The position numbers and the translations under genes were made by a program. Below are positions 15,590 through 24,210 of a stretch of DNA of 64,000 bases, piece after piece. The notes beneath the pieces were generated by a model, which searched no databases, was not told the DNA's origin, and saw nothing but the letters and a program-made list of their open reading frames with translations. Location: positions 1-64,000 of the forward strand of contig NZ_QZMN01000015.1 of assembly GCF_003702705.1 (NCBI RefSeq), written 5' to 3'. This DNA comes from Ornithinimicrobium cerasi. GTDB lineage: Bacteria; Actinomycetota; Actinomycetes; Actinomycetales; Dermatophilaceae. Within the stretch, counting starts at the first letter, position 1. The number at the start of each line of letters is the position of its first letter.

Positions 15590-17011
15590 ATGGCCACCAC
15601 ACTGATCTCCGGCGGTACCGTCGTGAGCGCCACCGGGCGGGCCGCGGCCGACGTGCTCGTCGACGGTGAGACCGTGCGGGCGCTGCTGCAGCCCGGCAGC
15701 CCGCTGCTCGGTGCGGACGTCGCCGCCTCCGTCGACCGCGTCATCGACGCGACCGGCAAGTACGTCATCCCCGGGGGCATCGACGGGCACACCCACATGC
15801 AGCTTCCCTTCGGCGGCACCGAGGCCTCGGACACCTTCGAGACGGGCACCCGCGCGGCAGCCTGGGGCGGAACGACGACCATCATCGACTACGCCGTGCA
15901 GACCTACGGCCAGCGCATCCAGGACGGCCTGGCCGCGTGGCACGAGAAGGCCGCCGGCAACTGCGCGATCGACTACGGGTTTCACCAGATCGTCGGCGAC
16001 GTGACGCCGGAGTCCCTGATCGCCATGCGCGGCCTGCCCGACGAGGGCGTCACGAGCTTCAAGATGTTCATGGCCTACCCGGGGGTCTTCTACTCCGACG
16101 ACGCGCAGATCCTGCAGGCCATGCAGGTCTCCCGGGAGACCGGGATGCTGACGATGATGCACGCCGAGAACGGCCCGGCCATCGACGTCCTGGCCCAGCA
16201 GCTGGTCGATGAGGGCAAGACCGACCCCTACTTCCACGGCATCGCCCGGGCCTGGGAGATGGAGGAGGAGGCCACCCACAGGGCGATCATGCTCGCCAGG
16301 CTCACCGGCGCCCCGCTCTACGTCGTGCACATGTCGGCCAAGCAGGCCGTCGCCCAGGTCGCCTGGGCCCGCGACCAGGGCCAGAACGTCTTCGGCGAGA
16401 CCTGCCCGCAGTACCTATACCTCTCCCTGGAGGAGCAGCTCGGTTCCCCCGGCTTCGAGGGCGCCAAATGGGTCTGCTCGACGCCGTTGCGCTCCCGGGC
16501 GGAGGGGCACCAGGACGCCATGTGGCAGGCCCTGCGCACCAACGACCTGCAGACCGTCGCCACCGACCACTGCCCCTTCTGCATGAAGGACCAGAAGGAG
16601 CTCGGGCTGGGCGACTTCCGCAAGATCCCGAACGGGATCGGCTCAGTCGAGCACCGGATGGACCTCATGTACCAGGGCGTCGTCGCGGGTCACATCACCC
16701 TGGAGCGTTGGGTCGAGCTGACCAGCACCACGCCGGCGCGGATGTTCGGGCTGTACGGCACCAAAGGTGTCATCCAGCCCGGCGCGGACGCCGACATCGT
16801 CGTCTACGACCCCGCCGGGCACACCTCGATCGGCTATGACGCGACGCACCATATGAACATGGACCACTCCGCCTGGGAGGGCTTCGAGATCGACGGCCAC
16901 GTCGACACCGTGCTCTCGCGGGGCAAGATCATCGTCGACGGGAACTCCTACCTCGGCGCCAAGGGTGACGGCCGGTTCCTGCGGCGTGACCTCAGCCAGT
17001 ACCTCGTCTAG
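15590..17011 (+). CDS. hydA: dihydropyrimidinase (D-hydantoinase)
   Basis: A 473-residue amidohydrolase, the usual length. All binuclear metal ligands are visible: His67 and His69 (DGHTHM), the carbamylated Lys158 (TSFKMFMAYPG), His191 (MMHAENG), His247 (VVHMSAK) and Asp326 (ATDHCPF). It opens 5,6-dihydrouracil or dihydrothymine, or hydantoins, to N-carbamoyl acids, the substrate of the preceding gene's product. It is the middle gene of a three-gene operon (spacings 25 and 16 bases). Confidence 0.93.
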   Translation: MATTLISGGTVVSATGRAAADVLVDGETVRALLQPGSPLLGADVAASVDRVIDATGKYVIPGGIDGHTHMQLPFGGTEASDTFETGTRAAAWGGTTTIIDYAVQTYGQRIQDGLAAWHEKAAGNCAIDYGFHQIVGDVTPESLIAMRGLPDEGVTSFKMFMAYPGVFYSDDAQILQAMQVSRETGMLTMMHAENGPAIDVLAQQLVDEGKTDPYFHGIARAWEMEEEATHRAIMLARLTGAPLYVVHMSAKQAVAQVAWARDQGQNVFGETCPQYLYLSLEEQLGSPGFEGAKWVCSTPLRSRAEGHQDAMWQALRTNDLQTVATDHCPFCMKDQKELGLGDFRKIPNGIGSVEHRMDLMYQGVVAGHITLERWVELTSTTPARMFGLYGTKGVIQPGADADIVVYDPAGHTSIGYDATHHMNMDHSAWEGFEIDGHVDTVLSRGKIIVDGNSYLGAKGDGRFLRRDLSQYLV

Positions 17012-17027
17012 AGAGAGCGGAACCCGG

Positions 17028-18044
17028 ATGGAGTTCGGAGCGGTCCTGCAGACCAACCCCCCGGCGTCGCGCACCATCCAGCTCGCGAAGCTCGCGGAGG
17101 TGCAAGGTTTCAGCCACGTCTGGACGTTCGACTCGCACGTCCTGTGGCAGGAGCCGTACGTCATCTACAGCCAGATCCTGGCGCAGACCCAGCGCATCAA
17201 GGTCGGGCCGTTCGTCACCAACCCCGCGACCCGCGACTGGACGGTCACGGCCTCGGTCTTCGCGACGCTCAACGAGATGTTCGGCAACCGGACCGTCTGT
17301 GGCATCGGCCGCGGTGACAGCGCCGTGCGTCTCACGAACGGCAAGCCCACGACGCTCACCGAGCTGCGAGAGTCGATCCACGTCATCCGGGAGCTCGGCA
17401 ACTCCAGGTCTGTCGACTACAACGGCTCGAACATCCGGTTCCCGTGGAGCCGGGGCTCCCAGCTCGAGGTCTGGGTGGCGGCCTACGGTCCCATGGCCCT
17501 GAAGCTGGCCGGCGAGGTCGGGGACGGCTTCATCCTGCAGCTGGCCGATCTCGACATCGCCGAGTGGATGATCAGGACGGTGCGGGAGGCCGCGGAGGCT
17601 GCAGGGCGGGACCCGCTGTCGGTGAAGTTCTGCGTCGCGGCACCGATGTACGTCGGGGAGGACTGGGAGCACATGCGCGACCAGTGCCGCTGGTTCGGGG
17701 GCATGGTCGGCAACCACGTGGCCGACATCGTCGCGAAGTACGGCTCCGACGGCGCCGTGCCGCAGGCCCTGACCGACTACATCCGCGGCCGGGAGGGATA
17801 CGACTACAACCAGCACGGCAGAGCGGGCAACACCCACGCCGACTTCGTTCCCGACGAGATCGTGGACCGCTTCTGCGTGCTCGGCACGGCCGCTCAGCAC
17901 ATCGACAAGCTCCAGCAGCTCGCCGAGCTCGGCGTCGACCAGTTCGCCGGCTACCTCCAGCACGACAACAAGGAGGAGACGCTCCGCGTCTACGGCGAGA
18001 CGGTGATCCCCGCGCTCACCGACCCCGTCTCGGCCACGGGGTGA
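17028..18044 (+). CDS. LLM-class flavin/F420-dependent oxidoreductase (TIGR03842-like)
   Basis: A 338-residue protein; ATG 17028 is 16 bases after the dihydropyrimidinase stop. It has the luciferase-like TIM-barrel pattern: MEFGAVLQTNPP, HVWTFDSH, the KVGPFVTNP strand, GIGRGDSA and VWVAAYGPMALKLAGEVGDG. The subfamily with this start and context is usually called F420-dependent and recurs beside dihydropyrimidinases. No classical dihydropyrimidine dehydrogenase is seen nearby, so this enzyme may reduce the pyrimidine ring or act on a product. Cofactor (F420H2 or FMNH2) and substrate are inferred from context only. Confidence 0.8.
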   Translation: MEFGAVLQTNPPASRTIQLAKLAEVQGFSHVWTFDSHVLWQEPYVIYSQILAQTQRIKVGPFVTNPATRDWTVTASVFATLNEMFGNRTVCGIGRGDSAVRLTNGKPTTLTELRESIHVIRELGNSRSVDYNGSNIRFPWSRGSQLEVWVAAYGPMALKLAGEVGDGFILQLADLDIAEWMIRTVREAAEAAGRDPLSVKFCVAAPMYVGEDWEHMRDQCRWFGGMVGNHVADIVAKYGSDGAVPQALTDYIRGREGYDYNQHGRAGNTHADFVPDEIVDRFCVLGTAAQHIDKLQQLAELGVDQFAGYLQHDNKEETLRVYGETVIPALTDPVSATG

Positions 18045-18050
18045 CCGCCC

Positions 18051-18071
18051 GGGTGGCATACCCCGCCACCC
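18051..18071 (+). terminator. terminator-like hairpin after the pyrimidine operon
   Basis: GGGTGGC (18051-18057) pairs with GCCACCC (18065-18071) across a 7-base loop ATACCCC, seven bases after the LLM gene stop. There is no U-tract, as is common in high-GC actinobacteria. Confidence 0.5.
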
Positions 18072-18113
18072 TGGTGGTCGGCGCGGGCACGGCGGTGAGG
18101 AGCGGGGACAGTC

Positions 18114-18548
18114 TCAGGTGGTCGACCGACCGGTCCCGCGCGTGAAACGGTCGGCCCACAGCTTCCACTGGCACAGGGTGAGAGCCATGAAGACCCCCGT
18201 GCCGGCGACCGCCGCGGTCTTCCTGTGCTGATGGCTGGCGACCATGGCGCCCACGAGGGATGCGCTCGCCAGGCTCGACAGGGCCAGGGTCAAGGGCTCG
18301 GACGTGGGGTCCCGTGTCCAGGACTCCTCACCCAGGATCGCCCGCGTCGCGAAGGACGACACGTCTCGGGCCGGTGGTGTCATCACCGGGTTGACCGCGA
18401 ACCACACCCCGATGGGCACGTACAACCCCCAGCGCCGGTTCCACAGGGGCACCAGGAGCAGAGGTGCGCTCAGGAGCCTCGACCAGGCGCTGAACGGATG
18501 AGCGTGTCGTCGGAAGAGGAGGGTGTAGGAGCTCTGCCCGGTAGCCAC
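18114..18548 (-). CDS. DUF6653 family membrane protein
   Basis: A 144-residue protein if started at GTG 18548 (VATGQSSYTLLFRRHAHPF); the frame is open to 18743, but that would cover the divergent gene's start. Family features: the HAHPFSAWSR N-terminus, RRWGLYVPIGVWFAVNPVMTP, the ATRAILGEESW motif, and two C-terminal hydrophobic segments. It is probably a four-segment membrane protein. The function is unknown. Its 3' end points at the hairpin behind the pyrimidine operon (convergent). Confidence 0.7.
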   Translation of the reverse strand: MATGQSSYTLLFRRHAHPFSAWSRLLSAPLLLVPLWNRRWGLYVPIGVWFAVNPVMTPPARDVSSFATRAILGEESWTRDPTSEPLTLALSSLASASLVGAMVASHQHRKTAAVAGTGVFMALTLCQWKLWADRFTRGTGRSTT

Positions 18549-18669
18549 GCGTCCAGCCTGACACCGCCATGCCGTCGGCGACAGAGCAAGGAGCGGGTCG
18601 CCGGCGGTCAGCAGGGCCACCGGGCTGGCCGCAGGGTCCACACTGGTGGCCTGGAGAAGGCGGAGGGCC

Positions 18670-19736
18670 ATGTCGACGTTCGTTCCGGGAGCCGAGCTGA
18701 GCCGGCGGTTGTACGCGGAGGTCGTGCGGCCCCTCCTGAGCACGTGGTTCCCGGACCTGCCGCACTCGGCGGCGTTGCTCGGCCGGGGGTCGGAGGTGCT
18801 CGGCTTCGATGACGCGATGTCGACCGACCACGACTGGAAACCCCGGGCCCTGGTCTTCCTGGCCGAGGAGGGCGAGGCGCGCCACGGCGCAGCGGTCCGG
18901 GAGGTGCTGCAGCAGAACCTTCCCGCGACCTTCGCCGGTCACCCGACCGCCTGCGAGGTCCACACCGTCCGCAGCTACATCCGGCAGGAGCTGGAGCTGG
19001 ACATCACTCTGGAGATCGAGCCACCCGACTGGCCGACACTGCCGGAGAGCGGGCTGCGCATGCTCACCTCGGGAGTCGTCTTCCACGACGAGGTGGGCCT
19101 GCAGGCTGCGCGGGACCGTCTGTCCTCCTACCCCCACGACGTCTGGCTGTACCTGCTGATCGCCGGTTGGTGGCGCGTCCACCCCGAGATGAACCTGGTC
19201 GGCAGGGCGGGGTCCGCAGGCGACGAGCGCGGCTCCTCGCTCATCGGGCTCGTCTGGTCGGGGACCTCATGCGGCTGGCCTTCCTCATGGAACGGCGGTA
19301 CGGCCCGTACTCGACGTGGTTCGGGACGGCCTTCTCGCGCCTGGGGTGCGGCCCGGAGCTCACCCCGGTCCTGCGGGACGTCGGGCGCGCGGAGTCCTGG
19401 CAGGACCGCGAAGCTGCCCTGACGACGGTCTACGAGAGGCTGGTCCTGATGCACAACGCGCTCGGCCTCACCGCTCCCGTGGCACCTGAGGTCGTGCAGC
19501 TGTGGGACCGACCCTTCAGGGTCGCCTGGGCCGACATCCCGGGACTGCTCCACCCCTTGATCCATGACCCAGCGGTCCTGAGCATCGCGCAGAGATGGCC
19601 GGTCGGACCCGTCGACCAGTTCCGCGAGCTGTACTGGCCACCGAGGAACCGTCCCCTGCTGCGGCGCCTCTTCGACGAGCAGGATGCAGGCCAGTTGCGG
19701 GACCTATCGAAAGTCGATACCATCGAAGAACGATAG
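18670..19736 (+). pseudogene. DUF4037 protein gene with a frameshift
   Basis: ATG 18670 has GGAGG just upstream and opens a frame with the DUF4037 hallmarks (LLGRGSEVLGFDDAMSTDHDW, then VHPEMNLVGRAGSAGDERGS), a nucleotidyltransferase-like fold. The frame derails near 19250 after SSLIG. One base over, it continues RLVGDLMRLAFLMERRYGP through to the stop at 19736. One extra G in the run GGG at about 19248-19250 would join the halves (reading IGARLVGDLMRL), so a single-base deletion in a G-run explains it. It is either a recent mutation or a sequencing error. If intact it would encode a protein of about 355 residues. Its 3' end overlaps the palindromes that precede the DUF2975 gene. Confidence 0.75.
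19705..19734 (+). promoter_or_regulatory. tandem palindromes upstream of DUF2975/XRE genes
   Basis: TATCGA-AAG-TCGATA (19705-19719) is a perfect 6-3-6 palindrome. Three bases on, ATCG-AAGAA-CGAT (19722-19734) forms a second. They lie about 40-70 bases before the DUF2975 ATG and overlap the end of the preceding gene. A likely ligand is the small XRE protein encoded at 20377, in an autoregulatory circuit. Confidence 0.55.
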
Positions 19737-19774
19737 GGATGGCAGGGTGCCTCCCACGAACGAAGGGGCGTCCC

Positions 19775-20377
19775 ATGACCACCACCTCCCGAGGCCAGCG
19801 TGACCGGCTCCGCTTCGACCGTCTCGACCGGCTCGCCACCACCGTCGTGCTCTGGTTCGTGGTCGGCGGGGCGGCGGCATACCCCCTCTTCGTCGCCCTC
19901 GACTGGGCACTGCGCCGCCAGGTCACCCTCACCGGTGTGCCCGTGGATCTCGGACCTCAGGACGCCGGTGTCGGCGAGGTCGTCGGTGGCCCCGCCGAGG
20001 CCGTCGTCCTGGTGGGCGACGTCGGCGCGGGTCACTTCACCCTGCTGATGCTGTCAGCCGTCCTGGCGGTCGTGGCGGCGGTCTGGGGAGGGGTGCTGCT
20101 CAGCCGGTTCCTCCACGACCTCGGTGCGGGTGCTCCCTTCGCCTCGGCGAACGTCCGGCGGCTGCGGGTCGTCGCGCTCCTGCTCATGCTCGTGCCGCCG
20201 GTCTCCGAGGCGGTCTACAGCCTGGCGAGAGGCCTGATCATCGACGCCGCGGGAGGCGTGGGCTTCATGCTCTCGTTCACCCCCGGGTGGCTGGTCGCGG
20301 GGCTGCTCGTGGCGGCCGTCGCCCAGGCGTTCGCCGCCGGGAACCGCCTCCAGGACGACGTGGAGGGGCTGGTCTGA
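19775..20377 (+). CDS. DUF2975 family membrane protein
   Basis: A 200-residue protein. ATG 19775 is chosen (AAGGGG upstream); the frame is open further left without a better site. There are four hydrophobic segments (near TTVVLWFVVGGAAAYPLFVAL, FTLLMLSAVLAVVAAVWGGVL, LRVVALLLMLVPPVSEAVY and GWLVAGLLVAAVAQAF). The pattern LGAGAPFASANVRRLRVVAL and the closing AFAAGNRLQDDVEGLV are typical of DUF2975, whose members are nearly always followed by a small XRE gene, as here. The function is unknown. Confidence 0.85.
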   Translation: MTTTSRGQRDRLRFDRLDRLATTVVLWFVVGGAAAYPLFVALDWALRRQVTLTGVPVDLGPQDAGVGEVVGGPAEAVVLVGDVGAGHFTLLMLSAVLAVVAAVWGGVLLSRFLHDLGAGAPFASANVRRLRVVALLLMLVPPVSEAVYSLARGLIIDAAGGVGFMLSFTPGWLVAGLLVAAVAQAFAAGNRLQDDVEGLV

Positions 20378-20625
20378 TGCCGCCGGAGGACGACCACCGC
20401 GTCGTGTGCCACCTCGACGACCTGCTGGCGGCCCGGGGGATGACGGTCACCGCACTCGCGGAGGCCGTCGGGGTCACCCCGGTGAACATCTCGGTGCTCA
20501 AGAACGGCCGGGCGAGAGCCGTCCGCTTCTCCACCCTCACGGCGATCTGCGACGTGCTGGGTTGTCAGGTGGGGGACCTGCTCAGCGTCGAACCGGTCTC
20601 CCTGTCCGTCACGGTCCCCAGGTAG
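20377..20625 (+). CDS. small XRE-family regulator (YozG-like)
   Basis: An 82-residue protein whose ATG overlaps the stop of the DUF2975 gene (TGATG), indicating coupled translation. It is almost only a helix-turn-helix: DDLLAARGMTVTALAEAVG, VTPVNISVLKNGRARAVRFS, TLTAICDVLGCQVGDLL. This is the usual partner of DUF2975 proteins. Probably a DNA-binding repressor of this pair acting at the palindromes near 19705. The 3' end overlaps the convergent spermidine synthase-like gene by 61 bases. Confidence 0.88.
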   Translation: MPPEDDHRVVCHLDDLLAARGMTVTALAEAVGVTPVNISVLKNGRARAVRFSTLTAICDVLGCQVGDLLSVEPVSLSVTVPR

Positions 20626-21317
20626 ACCGTGTTGGTGGAGGTGCGGTCCTGCAGAGGGTTCGGGAACTCGACGACCTCCGCGGTGACGTCGGTGAACACC
20701 GCCCTCAGGATCTCGAGGTAGCTCTCGTCCGGAGGGTCGTTGGACCACAGGGCGTAGACGCCCCCGGGCCGGATCAGCCTCGCGAGCGCCTCGGTCCCGG
20801 AGAGTCGGTAGAAGGGTGCGCTGCCGTCGGCGAGCAGGTGTCGCGGGGAGTGGTCGATGTCGACGACGACCGCGTCCGCGAGGGCGCCCGGGTGGTCGGG
20901 GTCGAGGCCGCCGCCTGCCGCCATCGCGAAGAAGTCGCCGTGCACCAGACGGCACCGCCCGTCCGTGGTGAGCTCCTGACCCAGGGGGACCAGGTGCTGC
21001 TGGTGCCAGGCGATGACCGGCTCGAGCGCGTCGACCACGACCAGGTCCCGGACCCGGGGGTCCTCCAGCACCGCTCGCGCCGTGTAGCCGAGGCCGAGGC
21101 CGCCGACGACCACCGAGAGGTCGGTGCCGGTGAGCCGGGCCAGCGCCAGCCGGGCCAGCTCCTCCTCGGCGACCGTGAAGAGGCTCGACATGAGGAACTC
21201 CTCGCCGAGCTTGACCTCGTGCACCTCCCTCCCGGTGACCGGCTCCCGGCGCCGACGCAGGCTCACCTCCCCGAGGGGCGTCGCAGCCCAGGCCAGCTCC
21301 TCGAAGCGTGCGCTCAC
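20565..21317 (-). CDS. spermidine synthase-like methyltransferase-fold protein
   Basis: A 250-residue protein with the spermidine synthase fold: TDLSVVVGGLGLGYTARAVLEDPRV (nucleotide-binding GxGxG-like loop), DLVVVDALEPVIAWH, RCRLVHGDFFAMA, ADAVVVDIDHSP and RLIRPGGVYALWSNDPPDE. The gatekeeping catalytic Asp region of true SpeE is altered (VDIDHSP), and no SpeD or ornithine decarboxylase is near, so a polyamine role is not certain. The start overlaps the MerR gene's stop (ATGA), so it is the third gene of a coupled unit. Confidence 0.75.
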   Translation of the reverse strand: MSARFEELAWAATPLGEVSLRRRREPVTGREVHEVKLGEEFLMSSLFTVAEEELARLALARLTGTDLSVVVGGLGLGYTARAVLEDPRVRDLVVVDALEPVIAWHQQHLVPLGQELTTDGRCRLVHGDFFAMAAGGGLDPDHPGALADAVVVDIDHSPRHLLADGSAPFYRLSGTEALARLIRPGGVYALWSNDPPDESYLEILRAVFTDVTAEVVEFPNPLQDRTSTNTVYLGTVTDRETGSTLSRSPT

Positions 21318-21760
21318 GTCCTCGTCCCCGCCCGGCCGTCCCGAGCCTGCACCGGCAGCGGTGCGGCGTCGGGCCGCAGCTGCCCCAGCCGGCTGGTGAA
21401 GGCCTCCGCGCGCACGGTGGCGGCCTTGAGCTCGGCGACGCGCTCCTGGGCGGTGGCGCGGGTGCGGTCGACGACGGCCCGAGCGGCCGCGCGGCCGTCC
21501 TCGGTGCCCTCCGGTCCTCTCAGCACGTCCAGAGCCACGAGCAGGTCACGGATCTCTTCGATGGTGAAGCCCAGCGGCTTCATGGGCATGACCAGGAGGA
21601 GCCGCTCGATCCCGGCCGCGTCGTACAGCCGGAAGCCACCCTCGGTCCGCGCAGCAGGCTCGACCAGCCCCATCTCCTCGTAGTAGCGGATGGTGCGGTG
21701 GGACAGGCCGGTGCGCTCGGCCACCTCCCCGATGTGGACCAGGGCCGTCCCTCCCGTCAC
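21314..21760 (-). CDS. MerR family transcriptional regulator
   Basis: A 148-residue protein. GTG 21760 overlaps the prfC stop (GTGA), so I take it as the start although the frame extends further. The winged HTH is clear: VHIGEVAERTGLSHRTIRYY, then EEMGLVEPAARTEGGFRLY, with the PMKPLGFTIEEIRDLL segment. The C-terminus is a long helix for dimerisation with no Cys-rich metal site, so it is not a metal sensor of the MerR/CueR type. It sits between prfC and the spermidine synthase-like gene in a coupled operon. Confidence 0.85.
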   Translation of the reverse strand: MTGGTALVHIGEVAERTGLSHRTIRYYEEMGLVEPAARTEGGFRLYDAAGIERLLLVMPMKPLGFTIEEIRDLLVALDVLRGPEGTEDGRAAARAVVDRTRATAQERVAELKAATVRAEAFTSRLGQLRPDAAPLPVQARDGRAGTRT

Positions 21761-23358
21761 GAGACGTCCCGACCGCCGGTGTCGAACATGGGCAGCAGGC
21801 TGCCGGCGGGCAGCTCGGTCTCGACGGTGCCCATGCGCCACCTGTCGGTGAACAGGGCGACGAGGGTGCCGTCGGTGCGCCGCAGGACCTCGGCCCCGTG
21901 CTTGCCGTCGACGGCCGGGGTGGCGCTGGCCGTGGTGCGGCGCGCGATCCCGTAACCCAGGGGTTCCAGGACGGTCCGGGCGCCGAACTCGTGCTCGAGG
22001 CGGTGCGTGGCGACCTCGAACTGCATCGGCCCGACGGCGGCGAGGACGGGTGCCTGCGCGCCGCGGCGGTCGGAGACCAGAACCTGCACGACACCCTCCT
22101 GGTCGAGCAGGTCGATCCCGCGTCGGAACTGCTTGGACCGACCGGTGTCGCGGGCGCGCACGACGGCGAAGTGCTCGGGGGCGAAGCGGGGGAGCGGCGG
22201 GTAGCGCACGGCCGGGCCGTCGTGCAGGGTGTCGCCGACGTGCAGGGCGTGGGCGTTGACGAGACCGACGACGTCACCGGGGTATGCCTGGTCGATCGTC
22301 TCCCGCTCGCGACCGAAGACGGACTGGGCGTACTTGGTCTGGAACGGGCGCCCGGACGCCCCGTGGGTGAGGATCATGCCGCGCTCGAACCGCCCCGAGC
22401 AGACCCGCATGAACGCGACCCGGTCCCGGTGCGAGGGGTCCATCCCGGTCTGCACCTTGAAGACGAACCCGGAGAAGGGTGCGTCCACCGGCCGTGGCCG
22501 ACCCTGGACGTCCTGCCAGGCCTGCGGCGGCGGCGCCAGGGAGGTGATCGCGGCCAGCAGCTCGGCGACACCGAAGTTGAGGACCGCGGCCGTGAACAGC
22601 ACCGGTGTGGTGCGCGCGGCGAGGAACTCGGCCTGCTCGTGGACCTGCCCGGAGGCGGTCAGCAGCTCCAGCTCCTCCACCGCGGTGCGCCACTCCCGTC
22701 CGTGCCGGCGGGCGGCCTCGGCGGCGTCCAGCTCCTCACGGCGGGCCACGGTCGCACCGCCCGGGGTGCGGGTGAACTGGGTCATGGTGTCGGCGGCCGG
22801 GTCGAGCACGCCGCGGAAGTCGCCGGCGATGCCGACCGGCCAGTTCAGCGGGGTGGGGAGGATGCCGAGGCGGCTCTCGATCTCGTCCAGCAGCGCCAGC
22901 GGTTCCTGCCCCGGGCGGTCCCACTTGTTGATGACGGTGATGACCGGGGTCCCGCGGACCCGGCACGCCTCGAACAGCTTCAGGGTCTGCGGCTCCAGCC
23001 CCTTGGCGGCGTCCAGCAGCATGACGGCGCAGTCGACGGCGGAGAGCACCCGGTAGGTGTCCTCGGAGAAGTCGGCGTGACCGGGGGTGTCCAGCAGGTT
23101 GAGGACCACGTCGTCAACCGTGAGCTGCAGCACCGCCGAGGTGATCGAGATGCCGCGGGCCTGCTCCATGTCGAGCCAGTCCGAGACGACACCCCTGCGT
23201 GAGCCCTTGCCGTGCACCGCCCCGGCCTGGGCGATGGCGCGGGCGTGCAGGGCCAGCGCCTCGGTCAGGGTCGACTTGCCCGCGTCGGGGTGGGAGATGA
23301 CCGCGAAGCTGCGCCGACGGGAGGCCTCAGCCGTCACGTCCGCGGAGGACGCACTCAT
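21757..23358 (-). CDS. prfC: peptide chain release factor 3
   Basis: A 533-residue translational GTPase, full length for RF3. GTPase motifs: G1 SHPDAGKST, switch I RGISITSAV, G3 DTPGHADF, G4 NKWD. Domain II (FSGFVFKVQTGMDPSHRDR) and the C-terminal domain (GPMQFEVATHRLEHEFGA) follow the RF3 pattern rather than EF-G, which has extra domains. It recycles RF1/RF2 from the ribosome after peptide release. It is the first gene of a minus-strand operon with MerR and the spermidine synthase-like gene. Confidence 0.95.
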   Translation of the reverse strand: MSASSADVTAEASRRRSFAVISHPDAGKSTLTEALALHARAIAQAGAVHGKGSRRGVVSDWLDMEQARGISITSAVLQLTVDDVVLNLLDTPGHADFSEDTYRVLSAVDCAVMLLDAAKGLEPQTLKLFEACRVRGTPVITVINKWDRPGQEPLALLDEIESRLGILPTPLNWPVGIAGDFRGVLDPAADTMTQFTRTPGGATVARREELDAAEAARRHGREWRTAVEELELLTASGQVHEQAEFLAARTTPVLFTAAVLNFGVAELLAAITSLAPPPQAWQDVQGRPRPVDAPFSGFVFKVQTGMDPSHRDRVAFMRVCSGRFERGMILTHGASGRPFQTKYAQSVFGRERETIDQAYPGDVVGLVNAHALHVGDTLHDGPAVRYPPLPRFAPEHFAVVRARDTGRSKQFRRGIDLLDQEGVVQVLVSDRRGAQAPVLAAVGPMQFEVATHRLEHEFGARTVLEPLGYGIARRTTASATPAVDGKHGAEVLRRTDGTLVALFTDRWRMGTVETELPAGSLLPMFDTGGRDVS

Positions 23359-23529
23359 GTGTCCCCCTGCGCGCCGGGCAGACGGGTGGTGCTGGAGGAG
23401 GAGGACATCTGCTCAGTCTAACGTTGCGGCAGAGTTGGTCGGTCAGCGTCGTCGCGCATCACCGACCAGCTCAGCGGCACGCCCGGCGAGGGGCACTGAG
23501 CGGATGCGCGTCCCGCCGGGCGGGTCTGA

Positions 23530-24114
23530 TCAGGTGAACTTCCGCCACCACTTGGGCTCGACCTCGCCGACCGCCAGCGTCCGCACCCTGATCTCGCTGA
23601 ACGCGCCGTAGTGCAGGACCTTGAGCCGCCACATCGCGGGGTCCCGCGCCCCTGGCGGGTCGGACTTCTCGTCGCTGAACAGGGACGCCCCACCTCCCCA
23701 CTCCACGTCCACGCCGGGCGGGACGATGATCTTGCAGTCCGCGAACCCGCCGTAGATCCGCAGCTCGACCACGGGCGAGGTGACGACCGCCTCGCGCAGG
23801 TCGAGCCGGACCTCGGAGAAGCCCTGCACGAGGGACAGCACCGCCGGCACCTCCCACCGTCCGGTCCGCCGCACGGTGCTGAAGAACCCGGTCAGCGAGG
23901 TGCCCGGGTCGCCCGTCCGTGCCGGCAGGTGCGCGGCGGGACCGCCACCGTGCTGGTATGCCGGGGGCTGGGCGGGTGCGGCTCGCCACGGCGGGGTGTC
24001 CTCGGCCGCCGGTCCGCCGATGATGGTCATCGGCCGGTCGACGTCCTCGACCGGGCCCGGCAGGGGAGGGGCTGGATGCTGCTGCGGCTGGCGTTCGTCC
24101 GGTGTCCCCGTCAT
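23530..24114 (-). CDS. LiaF-like cell-wall stress domain protein
   Basis: A 194-residue protein. A Pro/Gln-rich, probably disordered N-terminus (to about residue 75) is followed by a beta-rich domain: VPAVLSLVQGFSEVRLDLREAV, VVELRIYGGFADCKIIVPPG, then FSEIRVRTLAV, like the C-terminal domain of LiaF/DUF2154-type proteins. No transmembrane segment is seen. It is divergent to the dicarboxylate transporter gene, with dyads between them. Confidence 0.7.
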   Translation of the reverse strand: MTGTPDERQPQQHPAPPLPGPVEDVDRPMTIIGGPAAEDTPPWRAAPAQPPAYQHGGGPAAHLPARTGDPGTSLTGFFSTVRRTGRWEVPAVLSLVQGFSEVRLDLREAVVTSPVVELRIYGGFADCKIIVPPGVDVEWGGGASLFSDEKSDPPGARDPAMWRLKVLHYGAFSEIRVRTLAVGEVEPKWWRKFT

Positions 24115-24120
24115 GGGCAC

Positions 24121-24175
24121 AACCTACGCCGCGCCGCCGCCGGCCGACAGTGACGACTGTCACCGGCGGTAGGTT
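24121..24175. promoter_or_regulatory. nested inverted repeats in a divergent promoter region
   Basis: Inner dyad GACAGT-GACG-ACTGTC (24146-24161), outer dyad AACCTAC (24121-24127) with GTAGGTT (24169-24175). They fill the 96-base gap between the LiaF-like gene and the SLC13 gene. They could be an operator for a dimeric regulator; no regulator gene adjoins. Confidence 0.4.
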
Positions 24176-24210
24176 GATCGAGCCGAATCCGCGACGAAGG
24201 GGACACGACC

